Shown here one piece after another: positions 17,150-24,644 of a stretch of DNA of 40,397 nucleotides. The number at the start of each line of letters is the position of its first letter. Within the stretch, counting starts at the first letter, position 1. The stretch comes from Thiofilum sp039797965 (lineage in GTDB: Bacteria > Pseudomonadota > Gammaproteobacteria > Thiotrichales > Thiotrichaceae), in the NCBI GenBank assembly GCA_039797965.1, contig JBDKGX010000013.1:1-40397 (forward strand), in the 5' to 3' direction. The notes under the pieces are model-generated. The model did not search any database. It saw nothing but the letters and a program-made list of their open reading frames with translations, and was not told where the DNA came from. Made by a program: the position numbers and the translations under genes.

Positions 17150-17991
17150 TGAGTACTTTGACCTTACCAGCACCTGCTAAACTTAATCTATTTTTGCATA
17201 TTACAGGGCGACGAGCAGATGGCTATCATTTGCTTCAAACCTTATTTATCTTCTTGGATTATGGCGATACGATTCATTTGACCTTGCGTCATGATGGTAT
17301 CATTAGACGGGTAGCTGGTAATGAGTCTGTGCCAGAGTCGACGGATCTGATGATTCGGGCCGCTCAGCTGTTGCAGCAGCATACAGGCACAACCTTGGGT
17401 GTAGACCTTGCCATTGAAAAAGTACTACCCATGGGGGGCGGTTTAGGAGGGGGTAGCTCTGACGCAGCTACGGTATTGAGAGGCTTAGATAAGCTTTGGC
17501 AATGTCATTTGACACTAGATGAGTTAGCTTTATTAGGTCTACAGTTAGGTGCAGATGTCCCCGTTTTTGTGCGTGGGCAAGCTGCATGGGCCGAAGGAGT
17601 AGGAGAGCTATTAACGCCTGTGAGTGCTCCAGAGAAATGGTATTTAGTGGTAGTGCCTGATGCTCATGTAAATACGCGTGAAATTTTTTCGAATCCACTC
17701 TTGACAAGAAACTGTGAACCCATCACAATGGCGACCTTCCTGACAGGGGCAACACAAAATGTGTTTGAACCAGTAGTTAGGAAACTGCATCAAAACATTA
17801 ATCAAACGTTTGAAGTACTTAACTTGTACAATAAACCAAGGTTAACAGGTTCTGGAGCATGTGTGTTTGCCGAGTTTGATACACAAACTCAAGCAATACA
17901 AATTAAACAAAAGTTACCCTCTTCATGGAACACTTTTGTAGCTAAAGGTAAACAAATGTCACCTTTAGCTAATCAACTAAAACTCAATTGA
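17149..17991 (+). CDS. ispE: 4-diphosphocytidyl-2-C-methyl-D-erythritol kinase
   Basis: 280-residue GHMP-family kinase of the MEP isoprenoid pathway. PAPAKLNLFLHITGRRADGYH is the conserved N-terminus; the ATP-binding glycine-rich loop PMGGGLGGGSS lies at 94-104, followed by DAATVL; GADVPVF and the late RLTGSGACVF complete the signature. I chose the ATG at 17149, which overlaps the lolB stop; an upstream in-frame ATG at 17131 lies inside lolB. The TGA at 17989-17991 is directly adjacent to the first base of a tRNA gene. Confidence 0.95.
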   Translation: MSTLTLPAPAKLNLFLHITGRRADGYHLLQTLFIFLDYGDTIHLTLRHDGIIRRVAGNESVPESTDLMIRAAQLLQQHTGTTLGVDLAIEKVLPMGGGLGGGSSDAATVLRGLDKLWQCHLTLDELALLGLQLGADVPVFVRGQAAWAEGVGELLTPVSAPEKWYLVVVPDAHVNTREIFSNPLLTRNCEPITMATFLTGATQNVFEPVVRKLHQNINQTFEVLNLYNKPRLTGSGACVFAEFDTQTQAIQIKQKLPSSWNTFVAKGKQMSPLANQLKLN

Positions 17992-18067
17992 TGGGCTGTC
18001 GCCAAGTCGGTAAGGCACTGGATTTTGATTCCAGCATTCCTAGGTTCGAGTCCTAGCAGCCCAGCCA
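17992..18067 (+). tRNA. tRNA-Gln (anticodon TTG)
   Basis: 76-base tRNA with encoded CCA. Acceptor stem TGGGCTG pairs with CAGCCCA (18057-18063), discriminator G, then CCA at 18065-18067. Anticodon stem CTGGA/TCCAG encloses loop TTTTGAT with anticodon TTG at 18025-18027, reading CAA. The T arm carries GGTTCGAGTCC. It begins at the base after the ispE stop codon and ends 21 bases before prs, so it must be excised from an ispE-tRNA-prs transcript unless it has its own promoter inside ispE. Confidence 0.96.
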
Positions 18068-18088
18068 TCTCCCAACTGCGAGTTCCTC

Positions 18089-19057
18089 ATGTCCGACGAT
18101 AGAATGATGGTTTTCACGGGCAATTCAAACCCCGAACTATCCAGCAAAATCGTTGATCACCTCGGTATCCCCTTAGGCAAAATCAAAGCAGAGCGCTTCA
18201 GCGACGGCGAAGTGCATGTTGAATTGCTGGAAAATGTCCGTGGTCGAGACGTTTTTGTGGTGCAATCCACCTGTACCCCCACCAATGATAATTTAATGGA
18301 ATTATTAATCATTGTGGATGCACTGTATCGTGCATCAGCGGGTCGTATTACGGCGGTTATTCCTTACTACGGCTATGCACGTCAAGATCGTCGTGTACGC
18401 TCACGTCGTGTGCCCATATCTGCCAAATTGGTAGCCGATATGATTGTCACTGCCCATGTGGATCGAGTACTTACTATTGATTTACACGCAGAGCAAGTAC
18501 AGGGCTTTTTTGATTTACCTGTTGATAATATTTACGCATCCATCGTATTAGAAGAAGATCTACGTGCTAAAGAATTAGCAACGGATAGTCGTCTTTTAGT
18601 GGTATCACCTGATATTGGTGGGGTAGTGCGCGCTCGAGCTTTGGCTAAAAGTTTAGGTGATCATACCGATTTAGCTATCATTGATAAGCGTCGTCCTGAG
18701 CCTAATAAAGCTGAGGTCATGAATATTATCGGTAATGTAGAAGGTCGTCATTGTGTCTTGATTGATGACTTAATCGATACCGGTGGAACCCTCTGTAATG
18801 CCGCAGCCGCTTTAAAAGAGCGTGGTGCACTGAGTGTTTGCGCTTATGCTACACACGCAGTATTTTCAGGCAATGCATTGAAAAATATTGAAAACTCTGT
18901 AATTGATGAAGTAGTAGTGACCGATACTATTCCGCTAAGCGAAGCGGTTAGTAAATGTACTAAGATTCGTCAGTTATCTGTAGCGGGATTATTGGCTAAA
19001 ACTATTTTACGAATTAACCGTGATGATTCGGTTAGTTCATTATTTGAAGAAGCTTAA
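18089..19057 (+). CDS. prs: Ribose-phosphate pyrophosphokinase
   Basis: 322-residue PRPP synthase, making 5-phosphoribosyl-1-diphosphate from ribose-5-phosphate and ATP for nucleotides, His, Trp and NAD. Landmarks: FTGNSNPELS, FSDGEVHVEL, the catalytic flexible loop YARQDRRVRSR (96-106), metal-site DLHAEQVQGFF (131-141), and the PRPP-binding VLIDDLIDTGGTL (223-235). Length matches class I enzymes. Its place after ispE and tRNA-Gln and before rplY is the common gammaproteobacterial order. Confidence 0.97.
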   Translation: MSDDRMMVFTGNSNPELSSKIVDHLGIPLGKIKAERFSDGEVHVELLENVRGRDVFVVQSTCTPTNDNLMELLIIVDALYRASAGRITAVIPYYGYARQDRRVRSRRVPISAKLVADMIVTAHVDRVLTIDLHAEQVQGFFDLPVDNIYASIVLEEDLRAKELATDSRLLVVSPDIGGVVRARALAKSLGDHTDLAIIDKRRPEPNKAEVMNIIGNVEGRHCVLIDDLIDTGGTLCNAAAALKERGALSVCAYATHAVFSGNALKNIENSVIDEVVVTDTIPLSEAVSKCTKIRQLSVAGLLAKTILRINRDDSVSSLFEEA

Positions 19058-19123
19058 TTTAACGATTAAGCACTAATGCTTTTGGTCGCGGGAGCATTAG
19101 CTATTTTAATTTTGGAGTCTATC

Positions 19124-19696
19124 ATGTCTAAAACTTATTCTTTAAAAGCCACTAAACGTGCTGATCAGGGCAAAGGTGCGAGCCGCCGCCTGCGTCACGC
19201 GGGTAGTGTACCTGCTATCGTTTATGGTGCAGGTGCTGAGCCAGTGTCTATTACTTTAAGCCACAATGAATTAATTCGTAATCTGCAAGAAGAAGCATTT
19301 TACTCACAATTGATTACATTGGATGTAGACGGCTCTACAGAAGTGGTAGTACTTCGTGATTTACAACGTCATCCTGCTAAAAATTTAGTAATGCACGCTG
19401 ACTTACAACGTATCCAAGCAGATCAGGCTATCCGTGTAAGTGTCCCATTACACTTCAATAACGTAGAGATTGCTCCTGGTGTGAAAATTCAGGGTGGTGC
19501 GATTAATCAGCTAATGACTAACGTTGAAGTGTCTTGCTTACCAAAAGATATTCCTTCTTACATTGAAGTGGATATGCAAGCGGTAGAAAAAGGTCAGATT
19601 CTGCATTTATCTGATCTGAAATTGCCAGAGGGTGTAAGTTTGCCTCAATTAGCATTAGGTCAAGATCATGACCAAGCTATTGTTGCTATTCACTAA
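19124..19696 (+). CDS. rplY: 50S ribosomal protein L25 (CTC/TL5 family)
   Basis: 190-residue two-domain bL25, which binds 5S rRNA. The N-terminal L25 domain (to about residue 90) includes RADQGKGASRRLRHAGSVPA and VVVLRDLQRHPAKN; the C-terminal TL5/CTC beta domain follows, with VSCLPKDIPSYIEVD and LPEGVSLPQLA. The ATG at 19124 has TTGGAG at 19112-19117; an upstream in-frame ATG at 19076 would give an unrelated hydrophobic extension. CTC-type L25 proteins are often linked to stress. It precedes pth by 15 bases. Confidence 0.95.
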   Translation: MSKTYSLKATKRADQGKGASRRLRHAGSVPAIVYGAGAEPVSITLSHNELIRNLQEEAFYSQLITLDVDGSTEVVVLRDLQRHPAKNLVMHADLQRIQADQAIRVSVPLHFNNVEIAPGVKIQGGAINQLMTNVEVSCLPKDIPSYIEVDMQAVEKGQILHLSDLKLPEGVSLPQLALGQDHDQAIVAIH

Positions 19697-19711
19697 TTGA
19701 GTACTTAAGGA

Positions 19712-20284
19712 ATGGCTATCCAGCTAATTGCTGGCTTAGGCAATCCGGGCGCTAAATACGACAAAACCCGGCACAATGCCGGGTTTTGGTTTGTTGATGA
19801 ACTTGCTCGACGCTATAACGCCAGTTTTAATCTAGAAAAACGCTTTTCAGGCGAAGTGTGCCGAATTGTTGTGAAAAATCAGCCCATATGGCTCATTAAG
19901 CCCACCACATTTATGAATTTAAGTGGTCTTGCGGTACGACAATTAGCGGATTTTTATCGCATCTCTGTTGAGCAAGTACTCATCGCACATGATGAGTTAG
20001 ACCTTGTTCCGGGTGTGGCACGCTTAAAGCACAGTGGTGGTCATGGCGGTCATAACGGCTTACGTGATTTACATGCTCATATGACTAAAGACTATTGGCG
20101 CTTGCGTTTGGGAGTGGGTCATCCGGGGGATAAAAATAAAGTACATGATTATGTACTGTCAGCCCCTTCATTAAACGATAGTATTGCGATTACCAATGCC
20201 ATTGATGCGGCGGCGGATTGTATTGAATTAATTGTGACAGGTGATATGCAAAACGCTATGCAACAATTGCATAGTCGAACATAA
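19712..20284 (+). CDS. pth: Peptidyl-tRNA hydrolase
   Basis: 190-residue enzyme that recycles prematurely released peptidyl-tRNA. LIAGLGNPGAKYDKTRHNAGF places the catalytic His at residue 21 (E. coli His20); TTFMNLSG, HDELDLVPG and HSGGHGGHNGLR complete the active-site and binding signature. The ribosome site is unusually close to the ATG (AAGG ends one base before it), while GAG at 19700 is better spaced. A perfect 11-bp terminator-like hairpin lies inside codons 17-26 (19762-19788), which is odd for an operon-internal gene. ychF follows. Confidence 0.96.
   Translation: MAIQLIAGLGNPGAKYDKTRHNAGFWFVDELARRYNASFNLEKRFSGEVCRIVVKNQPIWLIKPTTFMNLSGLAVRQLADFYRISVEQVLIAHDELDLVPGVARLKHSGGHGGHNGLRDLHAHMTKDYWRLRLGVGHPGDKNKVHDYVLSAPSLNDSIAITNAIDAAADCIELIVTGDMQNAMQQLHSRT
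19762..19788 (+). other. Terminator-like hairpin inside the 5' coding region of pth
   Basis: CAAAACCCGGC (19762-19772) pairs perfectly with GCCGGGTTTTG (19778-19788) across a 5-base loop, giving a G+C-rich core with four U on the 3' arm. CCGGG at 19745-19749 could alternatively pair with CCCGG at 19767-19771, which would break the hairpin. No function is demonstrated; it could lower downstream expression or shape translation. Confidence 0.6.
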
Positions 20285-20311
20285 GCATCTGTTTGAAAGA
20301 GGATAAGAGAC

Positions 20312-21403
20312 ATGGGTTTTAAATGTGGCATTGTTGGATTGCCTAATGTGGGTAAATCGACCTTATTTAATGCTTTAACTAAGGCGGGCATTCAGGCTGA
20401 AAACTATCCGTTTTGCACCATTGAACCTAATGTTGGTATGGTTCCAGTGCCTGATTTGCGTCTTAATGCGTTGTCTGAAATTGTAAAGCCAGAGCGTGTG
20501 TTACCCACAACCATGGAATTTGTGGATATTGCAGGTTTAGTGGCAGGAGCCTCTAAAGGTGAGGGTTTAGGCAATCAGTTTTTAGCGCACATTCGTGAAA
20601 CGGACGCGATTGCACAAGTCGTACGTTGCTTTGAAAATGATGACATTATTCACGTAGCAGGCAAAATTGACCCATTAGCTGATATTCGCGTCATTAACAA
20701 TGAGCTGATTTTAGCGGATATGGAAACCATTGATAAGGCTATGAATCGTGTCAGTCGTGCTGCAAAATCGGGTTCTAAAGAGTTAGTACTCCAATTACAA
20801 ACCATGCAAAAGCTCGCCGTTCATTTAGAGGATGGCAATGCAGCCCGTTCATTAGGTTTAAGTACTGATGAGTTAGCTTCCATTCGTGAGTTGCATTTGA
20901 TTACGGTCAAGCCATTGTTATTTATTGCTAATGTGGCAGAGGATGGTTTTGAAAATAATTCCTTTTTGGACAAAGTACTAGCTCATGCTAAAACTGAGAA
21001 TGCTCAAGTAGTACCCGTTTGTGCTGCTCTGGAGTCTGATATTTCTCAGCTAGAACCTGAGGAACAAGCAGAGTTCTTAGAAAGTATGGGTATGACCGAG
21101 CCGGGTCTTAATCGGGTAATTCGAGCAGGCTATGATTTATTAGGCTTACAGACCTTCTTTACGGCAGGGGTCAAAGAAGTTCGGGCTTGGACAGTCCATA
21201 AAGGGGCAACAGCGCCGAATGGTGCAGGGCGGATTCATACCGACTTTGAACGCGGCTTTATTCGAGCTGAAGTGATTGCTTATGAAGACTTTATTACCTA
21301 CAAAGGTGAGCAAGGTGCGAAAGATGCAGGTAAGTGGCGCTTAGAGGGTAAAGAGTACATCATGAAAGAGGGTGATGTGGTTCATTTTCGCTTTAATGTG
21401 TAA
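20312..21403 (+). CDS. ychF: Redox-regulated ATPase YchF (Obg-family)
   Basis: 363-residue universally conserved Obg-like P-loop protein that prefers ATP over GTP and associates with ribosomes. P-loop GLPNVGKST at residues 9-17, DIAGLV as G3, and an altered G4 (NVAED) that explains ATP preference in the family. A coiled-coil region and C-terminal TGS domain (FFTAGVKEVRAWTV to the FRFNV end) complete it. AGAGGATAAGAG supplies the ribosome site. pth-ychF is a conserved pair. tRNA-Met follows 51 bases after the stop. Confidence 0.97.
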   Translation: MGFKCGIVGLPNVGKSTLFNALTKAGIQAENYPFCTIEPNVGMVPVPDLRLNALSEIVKPERVLPTTMEFVDIAGLVAGASKGEGLGNQFLAHIRETDAIAQVVRCFENDDIIHVAGKIDPLADIRVINNELILADMETIDKAMNRVSRAAKSGSKELVLQLQTMQKLAVHLEDGNAARSLGLSTDELASIRELHLITVKPLLFIANVAEDGFENNSFLDKVLAHAKTENAQVVPVCAALESDISQLEPEEQAEFLESMGMTEPGLNRVIRAGYDLLGLQTFFTAGVKEVRAWTVHKGATAPNGAGRIHTDFERGFIRAEVIAYEDFITYKGEQGAKDAGKWRLEGKEYIMKEGDVVHFRFNV

Positions 21404-21454
21404 CTTTCAGGCTTGACGCGCTGGTAAGTTATCGTTAAGATATGCACCTCAATT

Positions 21455-21531
21455 GGCTACGTAGCTCAGTTGGTTAGAGCACAGCACTCATAATGCTGGG
21501 GTCGTAAGTTCGAATCTAACCGTAGCCACCA
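21455..21531 (+). tRNA. tRNA-Met, elongator (anticodon CAT)
   Basis: 77-base tRNA with encoded CCA. GGCTACG pairs with CGTAGCC (21521-21527); D arm TAGCTCAGTTGGTTAGAGC; anticodon stem CAGCA/TGCTG with loop CTCATAA; T arm with GTTCGAAT. The G1-C72 pair and lack of three G-C pairs at the anticodon stem exclude an initiator. It is nearly the same as the E. coli elongator tRNA-Met over the acceptor and D arm, so tRNA-Ile2 (also CAT) is unlikely. Confidence 0.95.
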
Positions 21532-21536
21532 TATTT

Positions 21537-21569
21537 AAAAGCCTTGTTATGACCTAACAAGGCTTTTTT
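21537..21569 (+). terminator. Rho-independent terminator after tRNA-Met
   Basis: A 13-bp perfect stem (21537-21549 with 21555-21567), 5-base loop TGACC, and a run of six T at 21564-21569. It ends the ychF/tRNA-Met transcript. Confidence 0.92.
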
Positions 21570-21654
21570 CTTTTGTGCGATGCCGCAATAATCCTTTCTG
21601 GGTGATGAATTCCTTTAGGATTCGTATTATGATTCGAGTCTTTTCTTAATAGTT

Positions 21655-21700
21655 CAAGTACTTTCTATGATCATTGCTATAGCCATATAGCGTAGTACTT
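21655..21700 (+). promoter_or_regulatory. Candidate Ile-rich leader peptide and hairpins before the acetolactate synthase genes
   Basis: ATG at 21667 opens a 7-codon frame Met-Ile-Ile-Ala-Ile-Ala-Ile ending at TAG (21688-21690); four of seven residues are isoleucine, an end product of the downstream pathway. The frame contains a perfect hairpin, GCTATA-GCCA-TATAGC (21676-21691), and is flanked by AAGTACT and AGTACTT that could pair. This resembles a ribosome-mediated attenuator, but no ribosome site and no strong terminator follow before the gene at 21747, so the call is tentative. Confidence 0.35.
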
Positions 21701-21746
21701 AACACTATTAGTGCTTTGTTTGATGAATCCTAATCAGGAGTTTAGA

Positions 21747-23447
21747 GTGGAACTGACCGGTGCCGAGATATTCGTTGAGTGTCTGAAGGCAGAAGGTGTT
21801 GATACCGTTTTCGGTTACCCAGGTGGAGCCGTATTGTATATTTACGATGCGTTATATAAAGCGCAAAACGAAATCAATCATATTCTAGCCCGACACGAGC
21901 AAGGGGCTGTGCATGCAGCCGAAGGTTATGCAAAATCGACCAATAAACCGGGCGTGGTGCTAGTGACCTCTGGCCCTGGAGCAACCAATGCAGTAACAGG
22001 CATTGCGGATGCTTATATGGACTCTGTGCCATTGGTCGTGTTTACAGGGCAAGTACCTCGTGCCCTGATTGGGAATGATGCGTTCCAAGAAGTGGATATT
22101 GTGGGGATTACCCGTCCTTGTGTAAAACATAACTTCTTGGTTACTCGTATTGAGGATTTAGCCTCGACCATTAAAAAGGCTTTCTTTATTGCCAGTACGG
22201 GTCGTCCAGGTCCAGTACTTGTTGATATTCCTAAAGACATTACCCAAATGTCTTACGAGTTTAGTTATCCAAGTGAAATCAGCATTCGCTCTTATAACCC
22301 AACCGTTAAAGGCAATAAGCGTCAAGTACGTCGCGCTATTGACTTGATATTGGAAGCTAAACGCCCAGTACTTTATACAGGGGGCGGGGTAGTACTAGCG
22401 GGTGCAGCTCAAGAGCTGACCGATTTTACGCGCTTAACGGGTTTCCCTATCACTAATACGTTGATGGGCTTAGGTGCTTATCCTGCAACCGACCCTCAAT
22501 TTATTGGTATGTTGGGTATGCATGGCACGTTTGAAGCGAATCATACGATGCATGATTCTGATTTAATCGTTGCAATTGGGGCGCGTTTTGATGACCGTGT
22601 TACCGGTAATATCGAAAAGTTCTGTCCCTTTGCTAAGATCATTCATGTAGATATTGATCCTGCCACCATTTCTAAAAACGTTAAAGTAGATATTCCCATT
22701 GTAGGGGATGTTAAACACGTTTTAGCTGATTTACTGGAAGAGCTACGCAGCCGTGAACAGGGTGTTAATCCTGCTCAAATCGCAGATTGGTGGAATCAAA
22801 TCAACGAATGGCGCAAAACCAAGTGCTTAAGCTATGACCAAAAGCCAGATAGTCCTATTTTGGCGCAATACGTAGTAGAGAAGCTTTGGGAAGTGACCAA
22901 CGGTGATGCCTATATTTGCTCTGATGTCGGTCAGCATCAAATGTGGGCAGCGCAATTCTACAAATTTGATAAACCCAATCGCTGGATTAACTCCGGTGGC
23001 TTAGGCACGATGGGCTTTGGTCTACCTGCTGCCATGGGGGTACAAATTGCTCATCCTGAGGCTACTGTTGCTTGTATTACTGGTGATGGCAGTATTCAAA
23101 TGTGCATCCAAGAGCTAGCTACTTGTTTGCAGTACGGTCTACCAGTGAAAATTATTTGCTTAAATAATGGCTATTTGGGCATGGTTAGACAATGGCAAGA
23201 GTTTTTCTATGAAAAGCGTTATTCCATGTCGTACATGGAAGCATTACCGGATTTTGTTAAATTAGCTGAAGCCTATGGTCATGTCGGTATGCGCATTGAG
23301 AACCCCAGTGATGTAGAGGGTGCTTTGCGTGAAGCGATGGCTATGAAAGATCGATTGGTCTTTATGGATTTCATTACTTCTGCTGAGAACAATGTTTATC
23401 CAATGGTTCCTGCTGGTGCAGGCCATAATGAAATGATACTGGTGTAA
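21747..23447 (+). CDS. ilvI: Acetolactate synthase, large catalytic subunit
   Basis: 566-residue thiamine-diphosphate enzyme of branched-chain amino acid synthesis, condensing pyruvate with pyruvate or 2-ketobutyrate. TAEGV-type N-terminus (ELTGAEIFVECLKAEGV), FGYPGGAVL, catalytic Glu51 in ARHEQGAVHAAEGYA, and the TPP-binding motif from Gly446 (GDGSIQMCIQELAT through CLNN). The start is GTG at 21747: CAGGAG at 21735-21740 is ideally spaced and the family starts with ELTGAE; the ATG at 21723 lacks a ribosome site. The regulatory subunit follows after 2 bases. Symbol could equally be ilvB. Confidence 0.94.
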   Translation: MELTGAEIFVECLKAEGVDTVFGYPGGAVLYIYDALYKAQNEINHILARHEQGAVHAAEGYAKSTNKPGVVLVTSGPGATNAVTGIADAYMDSVPLVVFTGQVPRALIGNDAFQEVDIVGITRPCVKHNFLVTRIEDLASTIKKAFFIASTGRPGPVLVDIPKDITQMSYEFSYPSEISIRSYNPTVKGNKRQVRRAIDLILEAKRPVLYTGGGVVLAGAAQELTDFTRLTGFPITNTLMGLGAYPATDPQFIGMLGMHGTFEANHTMHDSDLIVAIGARFDDRVTGNIEKFCPFAKIIHVDIDPATISKNVKVDIPIVGDVKHVLADLLEELRSREQGVNPAQIADWWNQINEWRKTKCLSYDQKPDSPILAQYVVEKLWEVTNGDAYICSDVGQHQMWAAQFYKFDKPNRWINSGGLGTMGFGLPAAMGVQIAHPEATVACITGDGSIQMCIQELATCLQYGLPVKIICLNNGYLGMVRQWQEFFYEKRYSMSYMEALPDFVKLAEAYGHVGMRIENPSDVEGALREAMAMKDRLVFMDFITSAENNVYPMVPAGAGHNEMILV

Positions 23448-23449
23448 AC

Positions 23450-23944
23450 ATGCGACACGTAATCTCCATTCTAATGGAAAATGAATCGGGTGCACTGTCA
23501 CGGGTCGCCGGATTATTTTCAGCTCGCGGTTATAATATTGAATCACTGACGGTGGCTCCCACTGAAGACGCTACTTTATCTCGTCTAACGTTGGTAACCG
23601 TTGGCAGCAATGAAATCGTTGAGCAAATTATTAAGCAATTACACAAGCTAGTAGATGTGGTCAAGGTCATGGATTTGAATGACTATCCCCACATTGAACG
23701 TGAAATGATGCTAGTCAAAATTGATGTGCAGAAAAGTGGTGCTTGTGATGTGGTGAAGCGCATTTCTGACATTTTCCGCGCCCGTATTATTGACGTAGGT
23801 GAAAAGTCTTATACCGTGGAAGTGACAGGTAGTCGAGGTAAGCTCGATGGTTTTTTGCAAGCCCTACATGAGCTGCGAGTAGTCGAAGTCGTTCGCTCAG
23901 GTAGTATGGGCATTGCACGTGGTGCAGTTGCTTTACATGTGTAG
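23450..23944 (+). CDS. ilvH: Acetolactate synthase, small regulatory subunit
   Basis: 164-residue ACT-domain subunit that binds valine and activates the large subunit. The N-terminal ACT domain (MRHVISILMENESGALSRVAGLFSARGYN) is followed by the conserved LTVAPTED and a C-terminal domain with MLVKIDVQKS and MGIARGAVAL. It is coupled to the catalytic subunit gene. In many bacteria ilvC follows; here the operon ends with a terminator 48 bases later and an opposite-strand gene begins. Symbol could equally be ilvN. Confidence 0.95.
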   Translation: MRHVISILMENESGALSRVAGLFSARGYNIESLTVAPTEDATLSRLTLVTVGSNEIVEQIIKQLHKLVDVVKVMDLNDYPHIEREMMLVKIDVQKSGACDVVKRISDIFRARIIDVGEKSYTVEVTGSRGKLDGFLQALHELRVVEVVRSGSMGIARGAVALHV

Positions 23945-23991
23945 AGGTAGAAGTACTTTGTCTTAAGTACTTTCTAATGATCACATATTAG

Positions 23992-24022
23992 ATAGGAGTA
24001 CTTTATAGTACTCCTATTTTTT
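23992..24022 (+). terminator. Rho-independent terminator of the acetolactate synthase operon, built from AGTACT
   Basis: An 11-bp perfect stem (23992-24002 with 24007-24017), 4-base loop, and six T at 24017-24022. Each arm contains the AGTACT palindrome, as AGGAGTACT and AGTACTCCT. Two more copies lie just upstream at 23951-23971. Confidence 0.85.
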
Positions 24023-24027
24023 GTCGG

Positions 24028-24492
24028 CTAAACCCAGTATTTTCCGCCTGCGCCAATCAGCGTAGTTACCACACCTAAACCTAAGTTAATCCCTATCAAT
24101 AACCGCATTTGATTGAGTGCAGCACCTGCCGCTTCCCAGTTTTGCGTTACTAAATGGTACTTGAGGCGTTTAAAGGGTGCAAAGTACAAATGACCAAAGA
24201 TAGCCATCATGATTAAGCCTAGTAACTGCATAATATGCACATAGACAGGCGTGTTTGCCATGCCACCAAATGGCACGAAAACCATCCAATAACCACTAGC
24301 TAAAATTAATCCAATACTAACGATCACCCACGGGAAAAAGCGCTTAAATACACCTGCCCACAGAGTCAAGCGGACGGGAGCTCCTAGCTGCTCAGAGGTG
24401 ACTGGGCGTAATGCCATATAAGCGAAAAACATCCCACCTACCCATATCACAATAGCCAACACATGCAAAGCCAATGCAACTGACATACTCAT
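24028..24492 (-). CDS. CopD-like small integral membrane protein
   Basis: 154-residue inner-membrane protein with four predicted helices: ALHVLAIVIWVGGMFFAYMAL, VIVSIGLILASGYWMVF, VHIMQLLGLIMMAIFGHLYF and LLIGINLGLGVVTTLIGAG. The HVLAIVIWVGGMFF start and the histidines at the membrane faces resemble the CopD (copper resistance D) domain family, where conserved His residues may bind heme or metal. A copper role is not shown here: no copC, copA or copper regulator lies nearby. It is a single-gene unit convergent with ilvH. Confidence 0.7.
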   Translation of the reverse strand: MSMSVALALHVLAIVIWVGGMFFAYMALRPVTSEQLGAPVRLTLWAGVFKRFFPWVIVSIGLILASGYWMVFVPFGGMANTPVYVHIMQLLGLIMMAIFGHLYFAPFKRLKYHLVTQNWEAAGAALNQMRLLIGINLGLGVVTTLIGAGGKYWV

Positions 24493-24582
24493 TATCCTTG
24501 TCTAATCAAAAGGTACTCATGACTATACCGAAAATCATCGAGTAAGCTCTATAAGCCTAATAACTCAATGTTTAGGTTTACT

Positions 24583-24616
24583 TAAAAAACAAAAGGCAGA
24601 TATCACTATCTGCCTT
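24583..24616 (-). terminator. Rho-independent terminator after wzc
   Basis: On the minus strand a 10-bp stem (24607-24616 with 24593-24602), 4-base loop, then TTTT-G-TTTTTT. It lies 29 bases past the wzc stop and closes the polysaccharide locus on this side. Confidence 0.88.
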
Positions 24617-24644
24617 GTCTTGAGTACTAAACTATCGCTATGAA

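Noticed and set aside
21455..21531. Initiator tRNA-fMet or tRNA-Ile2
   Set aside because: It has a normal G1-C72 pair and no three-GC anticodon stem, and its acceptor and D arm match elongator tRNA-Met.
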